DNA of 64,000 nt from Bog-756 sp963730685 (GTDB lineage: Bacteria > Actinomycetota > Acidimicrobiia > Acidimicrobiales > RAAP-2). Positions within the stretch are counted from its first letter, which is position 1, and the number at the start of each line of letters is the position of its first letter. Location: NCBI GenBank assembly GCA_963730685.1, contig CAVSSP010000004.1, positions 1,550,001 through 1,614,000 of the forward strand, written 5' to 3'. Under the pieces are notes generated by a model that saw only the letters and a program-made list of their open reading frames with translations, ran no database searches and was not told the origin of the DNA. The position numbers were made by a program, and so were the translations under genes. Shown in pieces: positions 25,613 to 36,750 of this stretch.

Positions 25613-27802
25613 GTGCCGGAGTCGGACGAAGGATTCACTCCGCGGCTCGTCGACAGCCTGGTTGACGCCCTTGTGGTCATCGAGGACCAGGGGCGTGTGA
25701 TCTACGCCAACCCGGCGCTGGGCCGTCTGCTCGGATACCGCCCCGACGAGCTGTTCGACCGGCCACTGACCGACTTCCTGCCCGAGCGGTCGCGCCACGA
25801 GTCCCTCGCCACCTTCCTGGACTGGATGAGCTCGGATCCACCCCCGCGGTCCCCAGGGCCCCAGCGCATCACCATGCTGCACGGCGAAGGCTGGGAGATC
25901 CCCGTGGACATCGGGACGTTCCTGGTGTCTCCCGAAGGCGGGAAGCGCCTGGTCATCGCCGCCCTGTGGGACGCCCGACTCCGCATCGACGTCGAGCGCT
26001 ACCAACGGGTGGCCGATGAGTTGATGGCATTCCTCGCCGGGGCGTCGGGGACCGCCGACGAGGTGGTCCCCGAGCTGCTCGGGACCATCGCCACGAGCCT
26101 CGATTTCGACTTTGCCACCGCGTGGCGTTGGGACGCCGAATCGGGGCGGCTGCACTGCGAGCACACCTGGGCCGAGCCGGGATCTCCGTGCCACTCGATG
26201 GTCGAGCGTTCGCTGTCCATGAGCGTCCGCCCCGGCGAAGGGCTCGCTGGCCAGGTGGTGAGCGCCGAGGCGCCGGAGTGGCACAACGAGCTCACCGCCA
26301 CCCCCCACCTCATCCGACACGATGCCATCGTGAGTGACGGGATGCAGAGCGCATTCGTCTTTCCCATCCGGACCACCGATCACATCGTCGGAGTGGTGGA
26401 GCTCTTCAGCAAGAGGGAACGGCGGCCGGACCGGGCGCTCTTCGACGCCGTTGCCGAAGTCGGTACCCGTCTGGGCGATTTCATCGAGCGCCTCGACCTC
26501 GAAGCCCAACGGAACACTCTGATGTGGCAACTCGAGCGGTCGAGGGCGCAGCAGGCCTTTTTGCTGCGCGCCAATCTGGCTCTGGCCGAGGCCGTCGATT
26601 TCCGTGATGCCGTCCAGAAGTTGGCCGAGGTTTCCGTCCCCACGCTCGGTGACATCTGCCTCATCGATGTCGTCGACCCGGACGGGGCATTGGAGCGGCT
26701 GGCCGCCCACCATGCCGATCCGGCGCGTCAGCCGATGACCGACGAGCTCCGCCGTCATCGGCCCGACCCGGCCGGCTCCCATCCGGCGGCGCTGGCCATA
26801 CGGAAGGGAGAGCCGCAGTGGTCCGCGGACATGAGCGAGGCCTTCATGGCGAACACGACGACGAGTCGCGAGCACTTCGATCTCACCCAGGTGCTGGGAT
26901 TCCATTCCTACGTGTCGGTTCCGCTGGAGGCAGGCAGCGGGATCATCGGGGCGCTGACCATGGTGAGCACGGACTCCGGCCGCCGGTTCGGTGACGAGGA
27001 GCTCCAGCTCGCCCAGGATCTGGCCCGGCAGGTCGCCACGGCGATCGAACGGGCGCGCATCTACGACGACCAGGCACTGATCGCGCGACACCTCCAAAAC
27101 AGCCTCCTCCCGCCGGGCCTCAATCGGATCCCCGGGCTCGAAGTCGCAGTTCGGTACGAGGCGAGCGGACGCAGCGCGCAGATCGGTGGTGATTTCTACG
27201 ACCTGATCCCGCTCGACGACAACCGTGTCGCCATGACCATCGGCGACGTGGAGGGCCACGACATGATCGCGGCCACCGTCATGGGACAGTTGCGGAGCGC
27301 CATGCGGGCGTTCTTGTCCCTCGATGACGATCCGGGCCGGACCCTGGCACTGCTCGACAGGTTCCTGGTTCGCCAGCCGGTCGGTCGGATCGCCACGGCA
27401 CTCATCGCCGTTCTGGACGTCGGGTCAGGTGCGTTGGAGATCGCCTCGGCCGGTCATCCGCCCCCGGTGGTCGGTGGACATGTCCACCCCGCAGCCCCAC
27501 TCCTGCTGACACCCGGGCCTCCCCTGGGCGCGGGCCAGGCCGGCTATCCGGTGACAGGCGTGACGCTCATGAGGCCTGCCGTGCTCGCCTTCTACACCGA
27601 CGGGCTCATCGATGAAGGTCGGCCGGGAGGGTCGCGGCGGCTGGACTCGTTGACCGCGTGCCTCGACGACCGACCGGCCAGGTCGTGTGAGGAGACGGCG
27701 GACGCCGTCCTGGACGAGCTGGCCCCTGACGTGGTCGGCGGCGACGACATCGCGCTCATGGTGGTGATGGTCAATGCACCTGCGACCGAAGGTGAAGGAT
27801 AG
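25613..27802 (+). CDS. PAS-GAF-GAF-SpoIIE serine phosphatase (RsbU-like)
   Basis: This 729-residue signalling protein has a PAS domain at about 10-110 (DALVVIEDQGRVIYANPALG), GAF-like domains at about 150-295 and 315-480, and a PP2C/SpoIIE phosphatase at about 500-720. The phosphatase carries GGDFYD near 525, DVEGHD, FYTDGLIDE and GGDDIALM, giving the acidic metal ligands. Such proteins dephosphorylate anti-anti-sigma factors to release a stress sigma factor; none is encoded in this window. No membrane segment is seen, so it is probably a cytoplasmic sensor. GTG 25613 follows GGAGAG. A strong hairpin lies 120 bp downstream. Confidence 0.9.
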   Translation: MPESDEGFTPRLVDSLVDALVVIEDQGRVIYANPALGRLLGYRPDELFDRPLTDFLPERSRHESLATFLDWMSSDPPPRSPGPQRITMLHGEGWEIPVDIGTFLVSPEGGKRLVIAALWDARLRIDVERYQRVADELMAFLAGASGTADEVVPELLGTIATSLDFDFATAWRWDAESGRLHCEHTWAEPGSPCHSMVERSLSMSVRPGEGLAGQVVSAEAPEWHNELTATPHLIRHDAIVSDGMQSAFVFPIRTTDHIVGVVELFSKRERRPDRALFDAVAEVGTRLGDFIERLDLEAQRNTLMWQLERSRAQQAFLLRANLALAEAVDFRDAVQKLAEVSVPTLGDICLIDVVDPDGALERLAAHHADPARQPMTDELRRHRPDPAGSHPAALAIRKGEPQWSADMSEAFMANTTTSREHFDLTQVLGFHSYVSVPLEAGSGIIGALTMVSTDSGRRFGDEELQLAQDLARQVATAIERARIYDDQALIARHLQNSLLPPGLNRIPGLEVAVRYEASGRSAQIGGDFYDLIPLDDNRVAMTIGDVEGHDMIAATVMGQLRSAMRAFLSLDDDPGRTLALLDRFLVRQPVGRIATALIAVLDVGSGALEIASAGHPPPVVGGHVHPAAPLLLTPGPPLGAGQAGYPVTGVTLMRPAVLAFYTDGLIDEGRPGGSRRLDSLTACLDDRPARSCEETADAVLDELAPDVVGGDDIALMVVMVNAPATEGEG

Positions 27803-27920
27803 GCAGGCCTGACCAGCGCCGACGCTTCGTACCGCCGGGCGCCGAGGGCCCCCGGCCCACGCCGACGTTCCCGGCTCCGGAGCCAGGACGGTCTCGAACG
27901 ATGCACTGGGTCAGGACGCG

Positions 27921-27958
27921 ACGATGCCCCGCTCCGGTGGACCGGGGCGGGGCATCGT
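27921..27958. terminator. Strong hairpin between convergent genes
   Basis: A perfect 12-bp stem, ACGATGCCCCGC (27921-27932) against GCGGGGCATCGT (27947-27958), carries a further CCGG/CCGG pairing in its loop. It sits between convergent genes. No U-tract follows. It is probably a bidirectional terminator. Confidence 0.65.
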
Positions 27959-27987
27959 CTGGGTGAGCCGTGATGCTCCGGTGGGAG

Positions 27988-28458
27988 TTACAGCGAGAAG
28001 GTGCCCACCAGCTTCAGCTTGTTTTTGGCGATGTCGATGCACGTGACCGCATGAATCGTGTCTCCGACTGCCGGAATGCCCACTCCCTTGGTGGAAGCCG
28101 CAGTGACGGTGCCGTTGGCATCGAACTCGACGTAGTTCTTCGCGCAGGGACCTTGTCCCGGCGACGTTGCCTTGATCGAGACGGTCGTGGTCGCACCGCT
28201 GCTCGTCCACACGAGCTTGCCGCCGGCCTCCAGGGTCGCCGAGCCCGCCGAGGCGGACTTGTACGTCTTGCCCGGGGAAGGCGTGCACTTGCTGATCGTG
28301 ATCGTCCCCGTGGCAAGCGCCCCCGTGAGCTTGACTTTCGAACAGCTGATGGCCGATGCAGCCCCCGCCGTCCCGACCGACACGATGCCGACAGTTGCGA
28401 CCGAAGCCGGAACCGCCAGTGCGGCCACGGTCGCGGCCACTGCTAACAAACGACGCAT
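27988..28458 (-). CDS. Small secreted protein, unknown
   Basis: This 156-residue protein has a classic signal peptide (MRRLLAVAATVAALAV, cleavage near AGAAS). The mature domain of about 120 residues is Thr/Gly/Ala-rich and probably all-beta, with four cysteines in the segments ISCSKV, ISKCTP, GPCAKN and VTCID that could form two disulfides. It resembles small secreted beta-sandwich proteins of actinobacteria without assigned function. ATG 28458 has GGGGAAA at a good distance. A 7-bp inverted repeat lies about 20 bp upstream of the start. Confidence 0.65.
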   Translation of the reverse strand: MRRLLAVAATVAALAVPASVATVGIVSVGTAGAASAISCSKVKLTGALATGTITISKCTPSPGKTYKSASAGSATLEAGGKLVWTSSGATTTVSIKATSPGQGPCAKNYVEFDANGTVTAASTKGVGIPAVGDTIHAVTCIDIAKNKLKLVGTFSL

Positions 28459-28923
28459 AGTTTCCCCATTTCTCCATGCTCGGCTACCGCCGAGCTCCCT
28501 TTGTAAATGCCACTACTCGAGCGGCAGAATGACGCTAATGCAAATAAGAATGAATTGTTTGGTTCAACCGCAATGTGAGGTTGACCGTCTCTCGGATCCG
28601 CACGATGATCGTCGCGGCACGGACCGTTCTAGGTGCAGATTGATGGCGTTGCGCTGGGAAAAGACTCAAAAGTGACGTTCTGTCAGATCGGCACGACCCG
28701 GCCAGCCCCGGACAGCACTGGACATCAGACCGACCTGCCGCCAGACCAGAATGGGGCCGGGCGGGGCGTCAGTCGCTGTCGTGGTCGATGGCGCGGCGAC
28801 GGGCGGGACGGTCGTTCAGGACCACTGTCGGGCCCGTCCGGCTCCGAGCTGTCCCCGAGGCGGCAGTCACCGCGGCAACGTCGTCGCGAGGAGCGGCAAG
28901 GTGTCGTTGCTCGCTACTCCCCG
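28459..28923. other. Long intergenic region with AT-rich patch and small hairpin
   Basis: This is the upstream region of the small secreted gene, bounded by the end of acs. Bases 28500-28570 are clearly AT-richer than the surroundings and probably hold its promoter, though no single -35/-10 pair stands out. A perfect 7-bp inverted repeat (28478-28484 with 28489-28495, 4-nt loop) would fall in the leader. I see no gene. Confidence 0.5.
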
Positions 28924-30900
<1,977 letters not shown>

Positions 30901-30985
30901 GGCGTTCTCCTCTTCGACGTGGCGTCGCCCGAACTCACCGGACCCGTCGCGCGGCGACGGGCCCCGACGACTCGTTGTGTTGGGC

Positions 30986-31621
30986 CTAACCCCTCGGCGC
31001 CAGCGGGAACACCGGGACGATGACCTTCTTGAAGGTCTCGTTGATGACCCCGGCAGCTGACGCGTAGAAGGCGATGGCGGCGGTCACGATACCCGCCCAG
31101 CCACCGGCGTGGGTGATGGAGCTGCTCGATTGGAATGCCCCGATCGTCAGGAGCACAAAGGTGACGGTCAATGCGACGAACACCCCGAGCACGGCACCCG
31201 AGACCCGAAGCGAGGCGATCATGAGGTAGAAGGTCAAGATCGTCCAACCGAGCAAGAACACGCCCTCGGCGGTGGGGACCGCCCCCACCTTGATGGCTGG
31301 GGCCAGGAAGTGGACGAAGACGTAGTACGAGATCCAAAACGCTCCGTACGAGGTGAATGCGATCGCTCCGAACGTGTTCTTCCGTACGAACTCCCACATT
31401 CCGGCCAGAAGCTGCGCGAACCCTCCGTACACGAGAGCGAGCGCCAGGGCGGGAAACACGGCGGCCGGCCAGATGTTGGTGTTGAAGAGGCTCAACGCCA
31501 GCGTGGTCATGGCGAAGGCACCGAGACCGAGGGGTGCGGGATCGGCGACCGAGTGGAGTACAGGCAATCGCACGTTCGCCCCCGCCCCCGGCTCGGTTGA
31601 CTCACTATTAGCGATAGTCAC
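30986..31621 (-). CDS. satP: Acetate/succinate transporter, SatP (GPR1/FUN34/YaaH) family
   Basis: This 211-residue membrane protein has six hydrophobic helices. After a polar N-terminus it carries the family region ADPAPLGLGAFAMTTLALSL, then YGGFAQLLAGMWEF, and FTSYGAFWISYY. These proteins import acetate with protons through a hexameric channel. GTG 31621 is chosen because GGAGGACC lies just upstream; the frame extends to 31669 with no support. It precedes acs, matching uptake followed by activation of acetate. Confidence 0.9.
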   Translation of the reverse strand: MTIANSESTEPGAGANVRLPVLHSVADPAPLGLGAFAMTTLALSLFNTNIWPAAVFPALALALVYGGFAQLLAGMWEFVRKNTFGAIAFTSYGAFWISYYVFVHFLAPAIKVGAVPTAEGVFLLGWTILTFYLMIASLRVSGAVLGVFVALTVTFVLLTIGAFQSSSSITHAGGWAGIVTAAIAFYASAAGVINETFKKVIVPVFPLAPRG

Positions 31622-32013
31622 ATGGTCCTCCTTGTGTTCAAGCCCCGCTCGATGCGGCAATCCCCTCACTCACTCGTGGTCCCGGCCCCCTTGTGTTAAT
31701 GGTTGATAAATCTTCCCGGAAGGAGGAGCGTTTAAACCGGTGGTTCTTGGAAATCGCTAAAAATGCGGAAATAGGCATGATCGGGCTGAGCCAGCGATGC
31801 GATGAAGACCGGAGGCCCGGGCTGGGCGCCTGAAACCGGAGGATGAAATCCTCAGACCACTGCCAGCAGCCGGCTCAGGGCACAGAACAATGACCTGCTG
31901 CGCCGAGGACTCCGTGGAGCGCTCAGCGGCTAGGGGCGGGCGCTGCACGCCGTGACAGCGAGGTGCGACATCCCCTGAGATCGACGGCCAACACCCAGCT
32001 TGGCGGTCGACAG
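31622..32013. other. Intergenic region upstream of satP
   Basis: No gene is evident. Bases 31680-31780 are AT-rich for this genome, include the palindrome GTTTAAAC, and are the likely satP promoter region. A clean -35/-10 pair could not be chosen. Confidence 0.4.
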
Positions 32014-32979
32014 CTAGTGGGATCCGGCTGCGGTCGTCCGCTCGAGCTGACCGGGCTTTTGGGCGACGATCGCCAGCAAGAGGCATTCGTCCGCGGCGGC
32101 GAATACGCCGGGATTGGCGCTCGCCTCTGCCTCGTCGAATTCCCCACGAGCAAGTGCGCCGCCCATGTAGTTGAGCCCCTTTGCCTCTTTGACGTCGAAT
32201 CCGGCTTCGTCGAGTCGTGACACAAGTTCGGCTGCGCTGTACTCGACCTTGTGGTCGGGATTCATGAGGTCCCCGGACCGGACCCGCCATACCGGCCCGT
32301 TCGGTGTGTCCAAACAGAACCAGCCGCCGGGGGCGAGCACCCGATGGACCTCGTCCATGACGTGGTGACCGTCAGGTTCGCTGACGTGCTCGATGCTCTG
32401 ACCGCTGTACACGAGATCGAATGACTCATCCGAATATCGGTCCAGCTCGGTCATCGAATGGAAGGCGAACTCGACTGGTCCCAGCGGAGACTGGACCGTT
32501 GTTCCGTCGCTGCCTCCCTGGTAGATCTCGTGTCGCTCCGTCGCGGGTAGGTCAACCACGAGCAGACGGTCGAACCGATAGGGATATCCGAGGTGTACCA
32601 GAGCCCCGTCGGCGAAGCCTTGATGGGTGCCCCCCAAATCGAGAATGCGGGATGCCCTGGGCATACTCCTCACGAACTCGCATCTGCTGACGTGCATAGA
32701 AAGCAGGACGTTCCGGATGGGAACCGCAGACCTGAGCTCTTCTGAATGGATCAGACTCTCGACGACACCCTGCCTCGAGATCTCGCCTGCCAGCAGACTT
32801 CCGACGAACTGATCCATTGCAGGTCCGTCTGGTTCTCGGTCGAGAACCAGCTGATAGGCCAAGCGAACGGTCTGTCGTGGAGGCAGATATCGGAACGGAA
32901 CCGTGGGAACGAATCGATCGAACGCCCGATACGCCGCTGTCTTCATTCGCCAAGACCAGGGCAGAGGGGCCTCGTTCAT
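32014..32979 (-). CDS. Class I SAM-dependent methyltransferase with DUF4214-like N-terminus
   Basis: This 321-residue protein has two parts. Residues about 35-90 (YQLVLDREPDGPAMDQFVGS and GVVESLIHSEELR) resemble DUF4214, found on glycan-related enzymes. Residues about 105-260 form a Rossmann methyltransferase, with SRILDLGGTHQG as motif I, DLVYSGQSIEHVSEPDG, and VLAPGGWFCLDTPNG. ATG 32979 follows a TACGAT box by six bases and has no Shine-Dalgarno. It is divergent from a polytopic membrane protein, and modification of a surface glycan is a plausible joint role. The substrate is unknown. Confidence 0.75.
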   Translation of the reverse strand: MNEAPLPWSWRMKTAAYRAFDRFVPTVPFRYLPPRQTVRLAYQLVLDREPDGPAMDQFVGSLLAGEISRQGVVESLIHSEELRSAVPIRNVLLSMHVSRCEFVRSMPRASRILDLGGTHQGFADGALVHLGYPYRFDRLLVVDLPATERHEIYQGGSDGTTVQSPLGPVEFAFHSMTELDRYSDESFDLVYSGQSIEHVSEPDGHHVMDEVHRVLAPGGWFCLDTPNGPVWRVRSGDLMNPDHKVEYSAAELVSRLDEAGFDVKEAKGLNYMGGALARGEFDEAEASANPGVFAAADECLLLAIVAQKPGQLERTTAAGSH

Positions 32980-32991
32980 CTGAGCATCGTA
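32980..32991 (-). promoter_or_regulatory. -10 box for a leaderless start at 32979
   Basis: On the minus strand TACGAT (32991 to 32986) lies six bases before the ATG at 32979. No Shine-Dalgarno or clear -35 is present. Confidence 0.4.
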
Positions 32992-33151
32992 GGCCACGAG
33001 CAACGATCTCTCCGGCAACGGGCGTACCGATCACAGTCCAGCCGCAGGCCCTCGAATTCCACGCTTCCGCAGGTATGAACCGACAACCGAATGACCGAAT
33101 GACCCGAATGACCGAGGCAGTGGGAGCAACCGCTGTGGAAGGATTTGGCCG

Positions 33152-35062
33152 ATGGCGAGCCCGAGGAATCAGCGCATCGGAGCCGTCGGCCGCATCGGCA
33201 GCCATTTGGTGATTTGGACCATCGTTCTGGTCCCTACCATTCTCGAATCGATCCGGGGCTGGCGGCCGTTGTATTCCGACGACGCGACGATCACCCTCCG
33301 TTCCTATGAGATTCTCTCGATGCACCCTCCCTTGCTCGGCCAGTACTCGTCGATCTCGCACGGCTCTGGTCACGTTCTCTTCGACCCGGGACCATTGCAG
33401 TACGTGCTTCTCTCCGTGCCGACCCATATCGATCGCATCCAGGGTGGCCTGTGGGGATCGGCGCTGGTGTGTGCGCTGGTCCTTTCGATCGCCGTCGAGG
33501 CGATGTGGTCGGTGCGTCGACCGCTCGCCTGTGTCCTCGTGGCTCTTGCCGTCGTGGATCTGGCCTGGACGGCTCCCTCAGTCTTTGATCACCAGATCTG
33601 GAACCCCGACTTCGGCCTGATCTTCCTGCTGGCGTCAATCGTGTTGGCCTTTGCCGTTGCGGTCGGTTCGTTCGGGTGGTGGCCCGTCCTGGTGTTCACG
33701 GCCTCGGTCGCAGCTCAGACGGAGCTGTTCTACGCCATGGTGGCCGCTGGTCTCGTGATCGTGTGCCCTTTCGTCGGAGGCTGGCATTCGGGGCGACCGA
33801 GTCGGCTTCGCTGGTTGACTGTCGGTTGCGGTGTGGGGGTTGTTTGCTGGCTTCCTACGCTCGTTCAACAGCTGTTCGAATCCCCCGGCAACCTGAGCAC
33901 ATTGGTGGCCAGCAGGGGGCAAGCGTCGGTCGGACTCGGCTTCGGCCTACGGAGCCTGGGCCGGGTCGCGTGGCCGGATCCGCTTCCTGGCTCTCGTTAC
34001 TCGCTCTCGTATTCCTTTTTCAAGACCATCGAAGCCGTCCCCGTGGTCTGGGGGGTCGTCGTCCTGGCCGTGACGGCGGCCATCGCCGGCACCGCCTGGC
34101 GCTACGGTCGAAAGGATCTGGCCGCCCTGGCAGCCATCGGACTGACCTGCTCCGTATTCGTCGTGGTCTCCTTCGCCTCCGTTCCGATCGCCCATACGAT
34201 CTCGCTGTCGTGGCTCGTGACCGTGCTCTGGGTCGTCGCCTACCTCCTGGCACTGATCGTGGTGTGGACCGCGATCGAGGTCGTACGATCCCATGCACTT
34301 CAGAGGGTATTGCCCGATGGCCTACCGTCCCTGAAGCGCTCCACCGCACTGGGCGCCCTCATCGCGGTGCTCCTGGTGATGGGTGTCGTCGGCGTCTGGG
34401 GACTTCCTGCTCAGGCCTCGGTGAATGCCGAGGAGAGCGCCCAAGTGAGCAGTCTGGTGCACACCGTCGTGCACGAGATCCGGCCCGGGAAGGTGACCAT
34501 CAGATTCTGGCCCACGCCATATGTGGACCTGTTGGGTCCGGAGTCGGTGATGGACTTCCAATACGGGCAGGCAATGCTTTGGCAACTGACGGTCGCCGGG
34601 TTCGAGCCGTTGCTGCAGCCGTATTTCACCGACATGAGTGGACTCACGTATCGGCAGGACCCATCGTCGCCGACGGTGAACGTGATCATGACCGACCACG
34701 GAGACTACGCGCATATCCAGACGGTTGTGATCGGGACCTACCACCCTCCGCCGATTCCGCTCCACACGCAGATACTGATCCCGAGGGCCGGGGCCACCAT
34801 CAGGGGTGTGAAGGCATTCGACGCGTCGGCCACGAGTCTCCCCCGGCCGGTAACGAGGGTCCAGTTCGTCGTGACCGGCGGATTACTTACCGATCACGTA
34901 GTTGGAACTGCGGTTCCGACCCTGATCGGCTGGATCGCGAAATGGGACACGGCCACCGTTCTGAACGGCCCTTACACGGTGCAGAGGGTGGCCACCGAAG
35001 CTGGCGGTACACAGGCAACCAGCCCTCCGATCGCCGTGACGGTGGATAATGGGGCGACTTGA
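33152..35062 (+). CDS. Polytopic membrane protein, GT-C glycosyltransferase-like
   Basis: This 636-residue protein has about nine to eleven membrane helices in residues 15-420, then an extracytoplasmic domain of about 200 residues. The first outside loop, WRPLYSDDATITLRSYEIL, has the acidic pair typical of GT-C enzymes that transfer sugars from polyprenyl phosphates. The C-terminal domain (RPVTRVQFVVTGG, LNGPYTVQRVA) looks like an immunoglobulin-type beta sandwich. ATG 33152 has GGAAGGA eight bases upstream. With the divergent methyltransferase it may decorate a surface polymer. The donor and acceptor are unknown. Confidence 0.65.
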   Translation: MASPRNQRIGAVGRIGSHLVIWTIVLVPTILESIRGWRPLYSDDATITLRSYEILSMHPPLLGQYSSISHGSGHVLFDPGPLQYVLLSVPTHIDRIQGGLWGSALVCALVLSIAVEAMWSVRRPLACVLVALAVVDLAWTAPSVFDHQIWNPDFGLIFLLASIVLAFAVAVGSFGWWPVLVFTASVAAQTELFYAMVAAGLVIVCPFVGGWHSGRPSRLRWLTVGCGVGVVCWLPTLVQQLFESPGNLSTLVASRGQASVGLGFGLRSLGRVAWPDPLPGSRYSLSYSFFKTIEAVPVVWGVVVLAVTAAIAGTAWRYGRKDLAALAAIGLTCSVFVVVSFASVPIAHTISLSWLVTVLWVVAYLLALIVVWTAIEVVRSHALQRVLPDGLPSLKRSTALGALIAVLLVMGVVGVWGLPAQASVNAEESAQVSSLVHTVVHEIRPGKVTIRFWPTPYVDLLGPESVMDFQYGQAMLWQLTVAGFEPLLQPYFTDMSGLTYRQDPSSPTVNVIMTDHGDYAHIQTVVIGTYHPPPIPLHTQILIPRAGATIRGVKAFDASATSLPRPVTRVQFVVTGGLLTDHVVGTAVPTLIGWIAKWDTATVLNGPYTVQRVATEAGGTQATSPPIAVTVDNGAT

Positions 35063-35177
35063 GCGGGTCGTCCCTCCGCCCCAGCTGGACGTGCCCATGC
35101 CGGCGGGTCATCCGTGAGGCGGTGCGTCCCGACTCGGGCTCCGCGATCGGCCGTGGCCACGGCACCGGGGCCGGTGG

Positions 35178-36044
35178 CTACGACAAGCCGAGACGTGCCG
35201 AAAGCGACGATATGTAGTCGATGTGGGCATCGACGGAATCCAGACCGAGACCCATGGTGACTATGGACACGTGCGTCCCGTCTGCGGCGCGCCACGCTTC
35301 GATTTCCCTGATGACTTCGCCCAGGTCGTCACCGCTGAGCACCACGTAGTCGCCGCCGAACTCGTCAACGGACCGACCTGCACCCGCCACACGTCCACGG
35401 AGGGCGCTCCAATGCCCTGTGGCATCCTCGACGCCGCCGCCGAAGAAGATGAAACCGTCGGCGAGCCGGGCGGCCCGATCGAATGCCTTCTCGCCGGATC
35501 CGCCCAGCCAGATCGGAATGGGGTCCGTCGGCTTGGGCACAAGTGCCACCCGGTCCAGCCGGTCGAACCGACCCGAGAAGTCGACAACGGGCTCAGCGAA
35601 CAGGCGGCGAAGCAACCCGATCTGCTCCTCCTGTCGAGCCCCACGGGTGTGGAAGTCCTGTCCGAGTGCCTGGTACTCCACCTGGTTCCAGCCGATGCCG
35701 ACGCCGAGTCGCAGCCGACCTCCGGAAAAGAGGGCGACATCGGCGGCCTGGCGTGCCACGAGCGCGGTCTGGCGCTGCGGAAGGACCAGAATTCCGGTGG
35801 TGAATCGGATCCGGTGAGTGACGCCGGCCAGGTAGGCGAACATCACAAATGGGTCATGGAACGGATCGTGCTCGGAGTAGGGGCCCGTGAGTGGGGGCGA
35901 CCGATCGGCATGAACGGCACCGAGCACATGTTCGTAGGTGAGAAGGTGATCGAAGCCCAGGTCTTCGGCGGCCCTCGCAAATCGATGAACGGCAACGGGA
36001 TCGCCTCGAAGCTCGGTCTGTGGGTACGCGACACCAATCTCCAT
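35178..36044 (-). CDS. LLM-class F420-dependent oxidoreductase
   Basis: This 288-residue protein is a luciferase-like TIM-barrel enzyme that probably uses F420 rather than FMN, as is usual in actinobacteria. Characteristic segments are ARAAEDLGFDHLLTYEHV, THRIRFTTGILVLPQR, SGGRLRLGVGIGWNQVEY and IPIWLGGSGEKAFDRAARL. The start is ATG 36044, with AAAGG eight bases upstream; a GTG two codons earlier is possible. It is convergent with the polytopic membrane protein. Substrate unknown. Confidence 0.9.
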   Translation of the reverse strand: MEIGVAYPQTELRGDPVAVHRFARAAEDLGFDHLLTYEHVLGAVHADRSPPLTGPYSEHDPFHDPFVMFAYLAGVTHRIRFTTGILVLPQRQTALVARQAADVALFSGGRLRLGVGIGWNQVEYQALGQDFHTRGARQEEQIGLLRRLFAEPVVDFSGRFDRLDRVALVPKPTDPIPIWLGGSGEKAFDRAARLADGFIFFGGGVEDATGHWSALRGRVAGAGRSVDEFGGDYVVLSGDDLGEVIREIEAWRAADGTHVSIVTMGLGLDSVDAHIDYISSLSARLGLS

Positions 36045-36216
36045 GGACACAGCCTTTCACGGGAGATCATGACCGTGCCCGGCGAGAACCGGACCGTAGG
36101 TCGTCCCTCGATGTCCGGCGGCCCATCAGAACGGCGAAGCGACTGCGAGCTCTGCTGGGAGGTCCGCCAACCGGAGCGAACCACCGACCGGTCGGCTCCG
36201 TCCAACCAGTGCTGGT

Positions 36217-36594
36217 CTATTCAGCTTCGGATGTCTCGTACTCGTGGACCCGCGCCCGCATCAGCGTTTTGAGGAGCTCGGTCGGCAACTCGCGTTGGTA
36301 TGGGAGTTTGATGAAGCCTTCACCGAATTCGTAGCCAGCGGCTTTGACGGCGTCCTTTTGAGTGGCAAAGAACGGCGGATTGAACCGAAGCGAGCAGTGG
36401 TTCTTGAAGTTCTGAAGCATCCACAGGTTCGTGTTCTCGCCGCGCACATACACCGGTAGATTCCACTTAAGCACCTCCCGTGCCTCCGGGGCGACCTCCG
36501 AACTCAACTTCCGGAGCACCTTGAGATGCGGCTGTTGGACCTCGCTCAGCTGAGCGAAGTAGTCATCGACACTTGTGCGTTTGGGCATCGGCAT
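36217..36594 (-). CDS. DUF1801 (YdhG-like) protein
   Basis: This 125-residue cytoplasmic protein matches the DUF1801/YdhG fold: TSVDDYFAQLSEVQQPHLKV, EAREVLKWNLPVYVRG, the aromatic-rich LRFNPPFFATQK, and GEGFIKLPYQRELP. Members are small SCP2-unrelated helix-strand proteins of unclear role, once described as iron chaperone-like. ATG 36594 has a TATCGT box six bases upstream and no Shine-Dalgarno; ATG 36588 is two codons further in. It is divergent from the tannase-family gene. Confidence 0.8.
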   Translation of the reverse strand: MPMPKRTSVDDYFAQLSEVQQPHLKVLRKLSSEVAPEAREVLKWNLPVYVRGENTNLWMLQNFKNHCSLRFNPPFFATQKDAVKAAGYEFGEGFIKLPYQRELPTELLKTLMRARVHEYETSEAE

Positions 36595-36606
36595 GGGCTC
36601 ACGATA
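36595..36606 (-). promoter_or_regulatory. -10 box for a leaderless start at 36594
   Basis: On the minus strand TATCGT (36606 to 36601) is separated by six bases from the ATG at 36594. Confidence 0.4.
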
Positions 36607-36737
36607 TCCGGCGCAGGATGCCACATCGGCACCCCCTGGGTCCCATGCAGCCACGTCGGGTCTGCATGAGGACGATCCTCACCGGAAATGTCGCAGTGGG
36701 GTCGGCCCGATCCGGCCCCGGCCCGACGGAGCAGCGG

Positions 36738-36750
36738 TAGCGTGTGGCCA
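36738..36750 (+). promoter_or_regulatory. -10 box for a leaderless start at 36751
   Basis: TAGCGT (36738-36743) and seven bases precede the GTG at 36751. The alternative ATG at 36772 has only a weak AAGGGCG upstream. Confidence 0.35.

Noticed and set aside
31757..32290. Arg-rich open frame overlapping the methyltransferase end and the satP upstream region
   Set aside because: Typical shadow frame of high-GC DNA with no domain or start signal.
35149..35163. Terminator at the GC-rich palindrome around ccgtggccacgg
   Set aside because: The palindrome has no loop, so it would not form a normal terminator hairpin.
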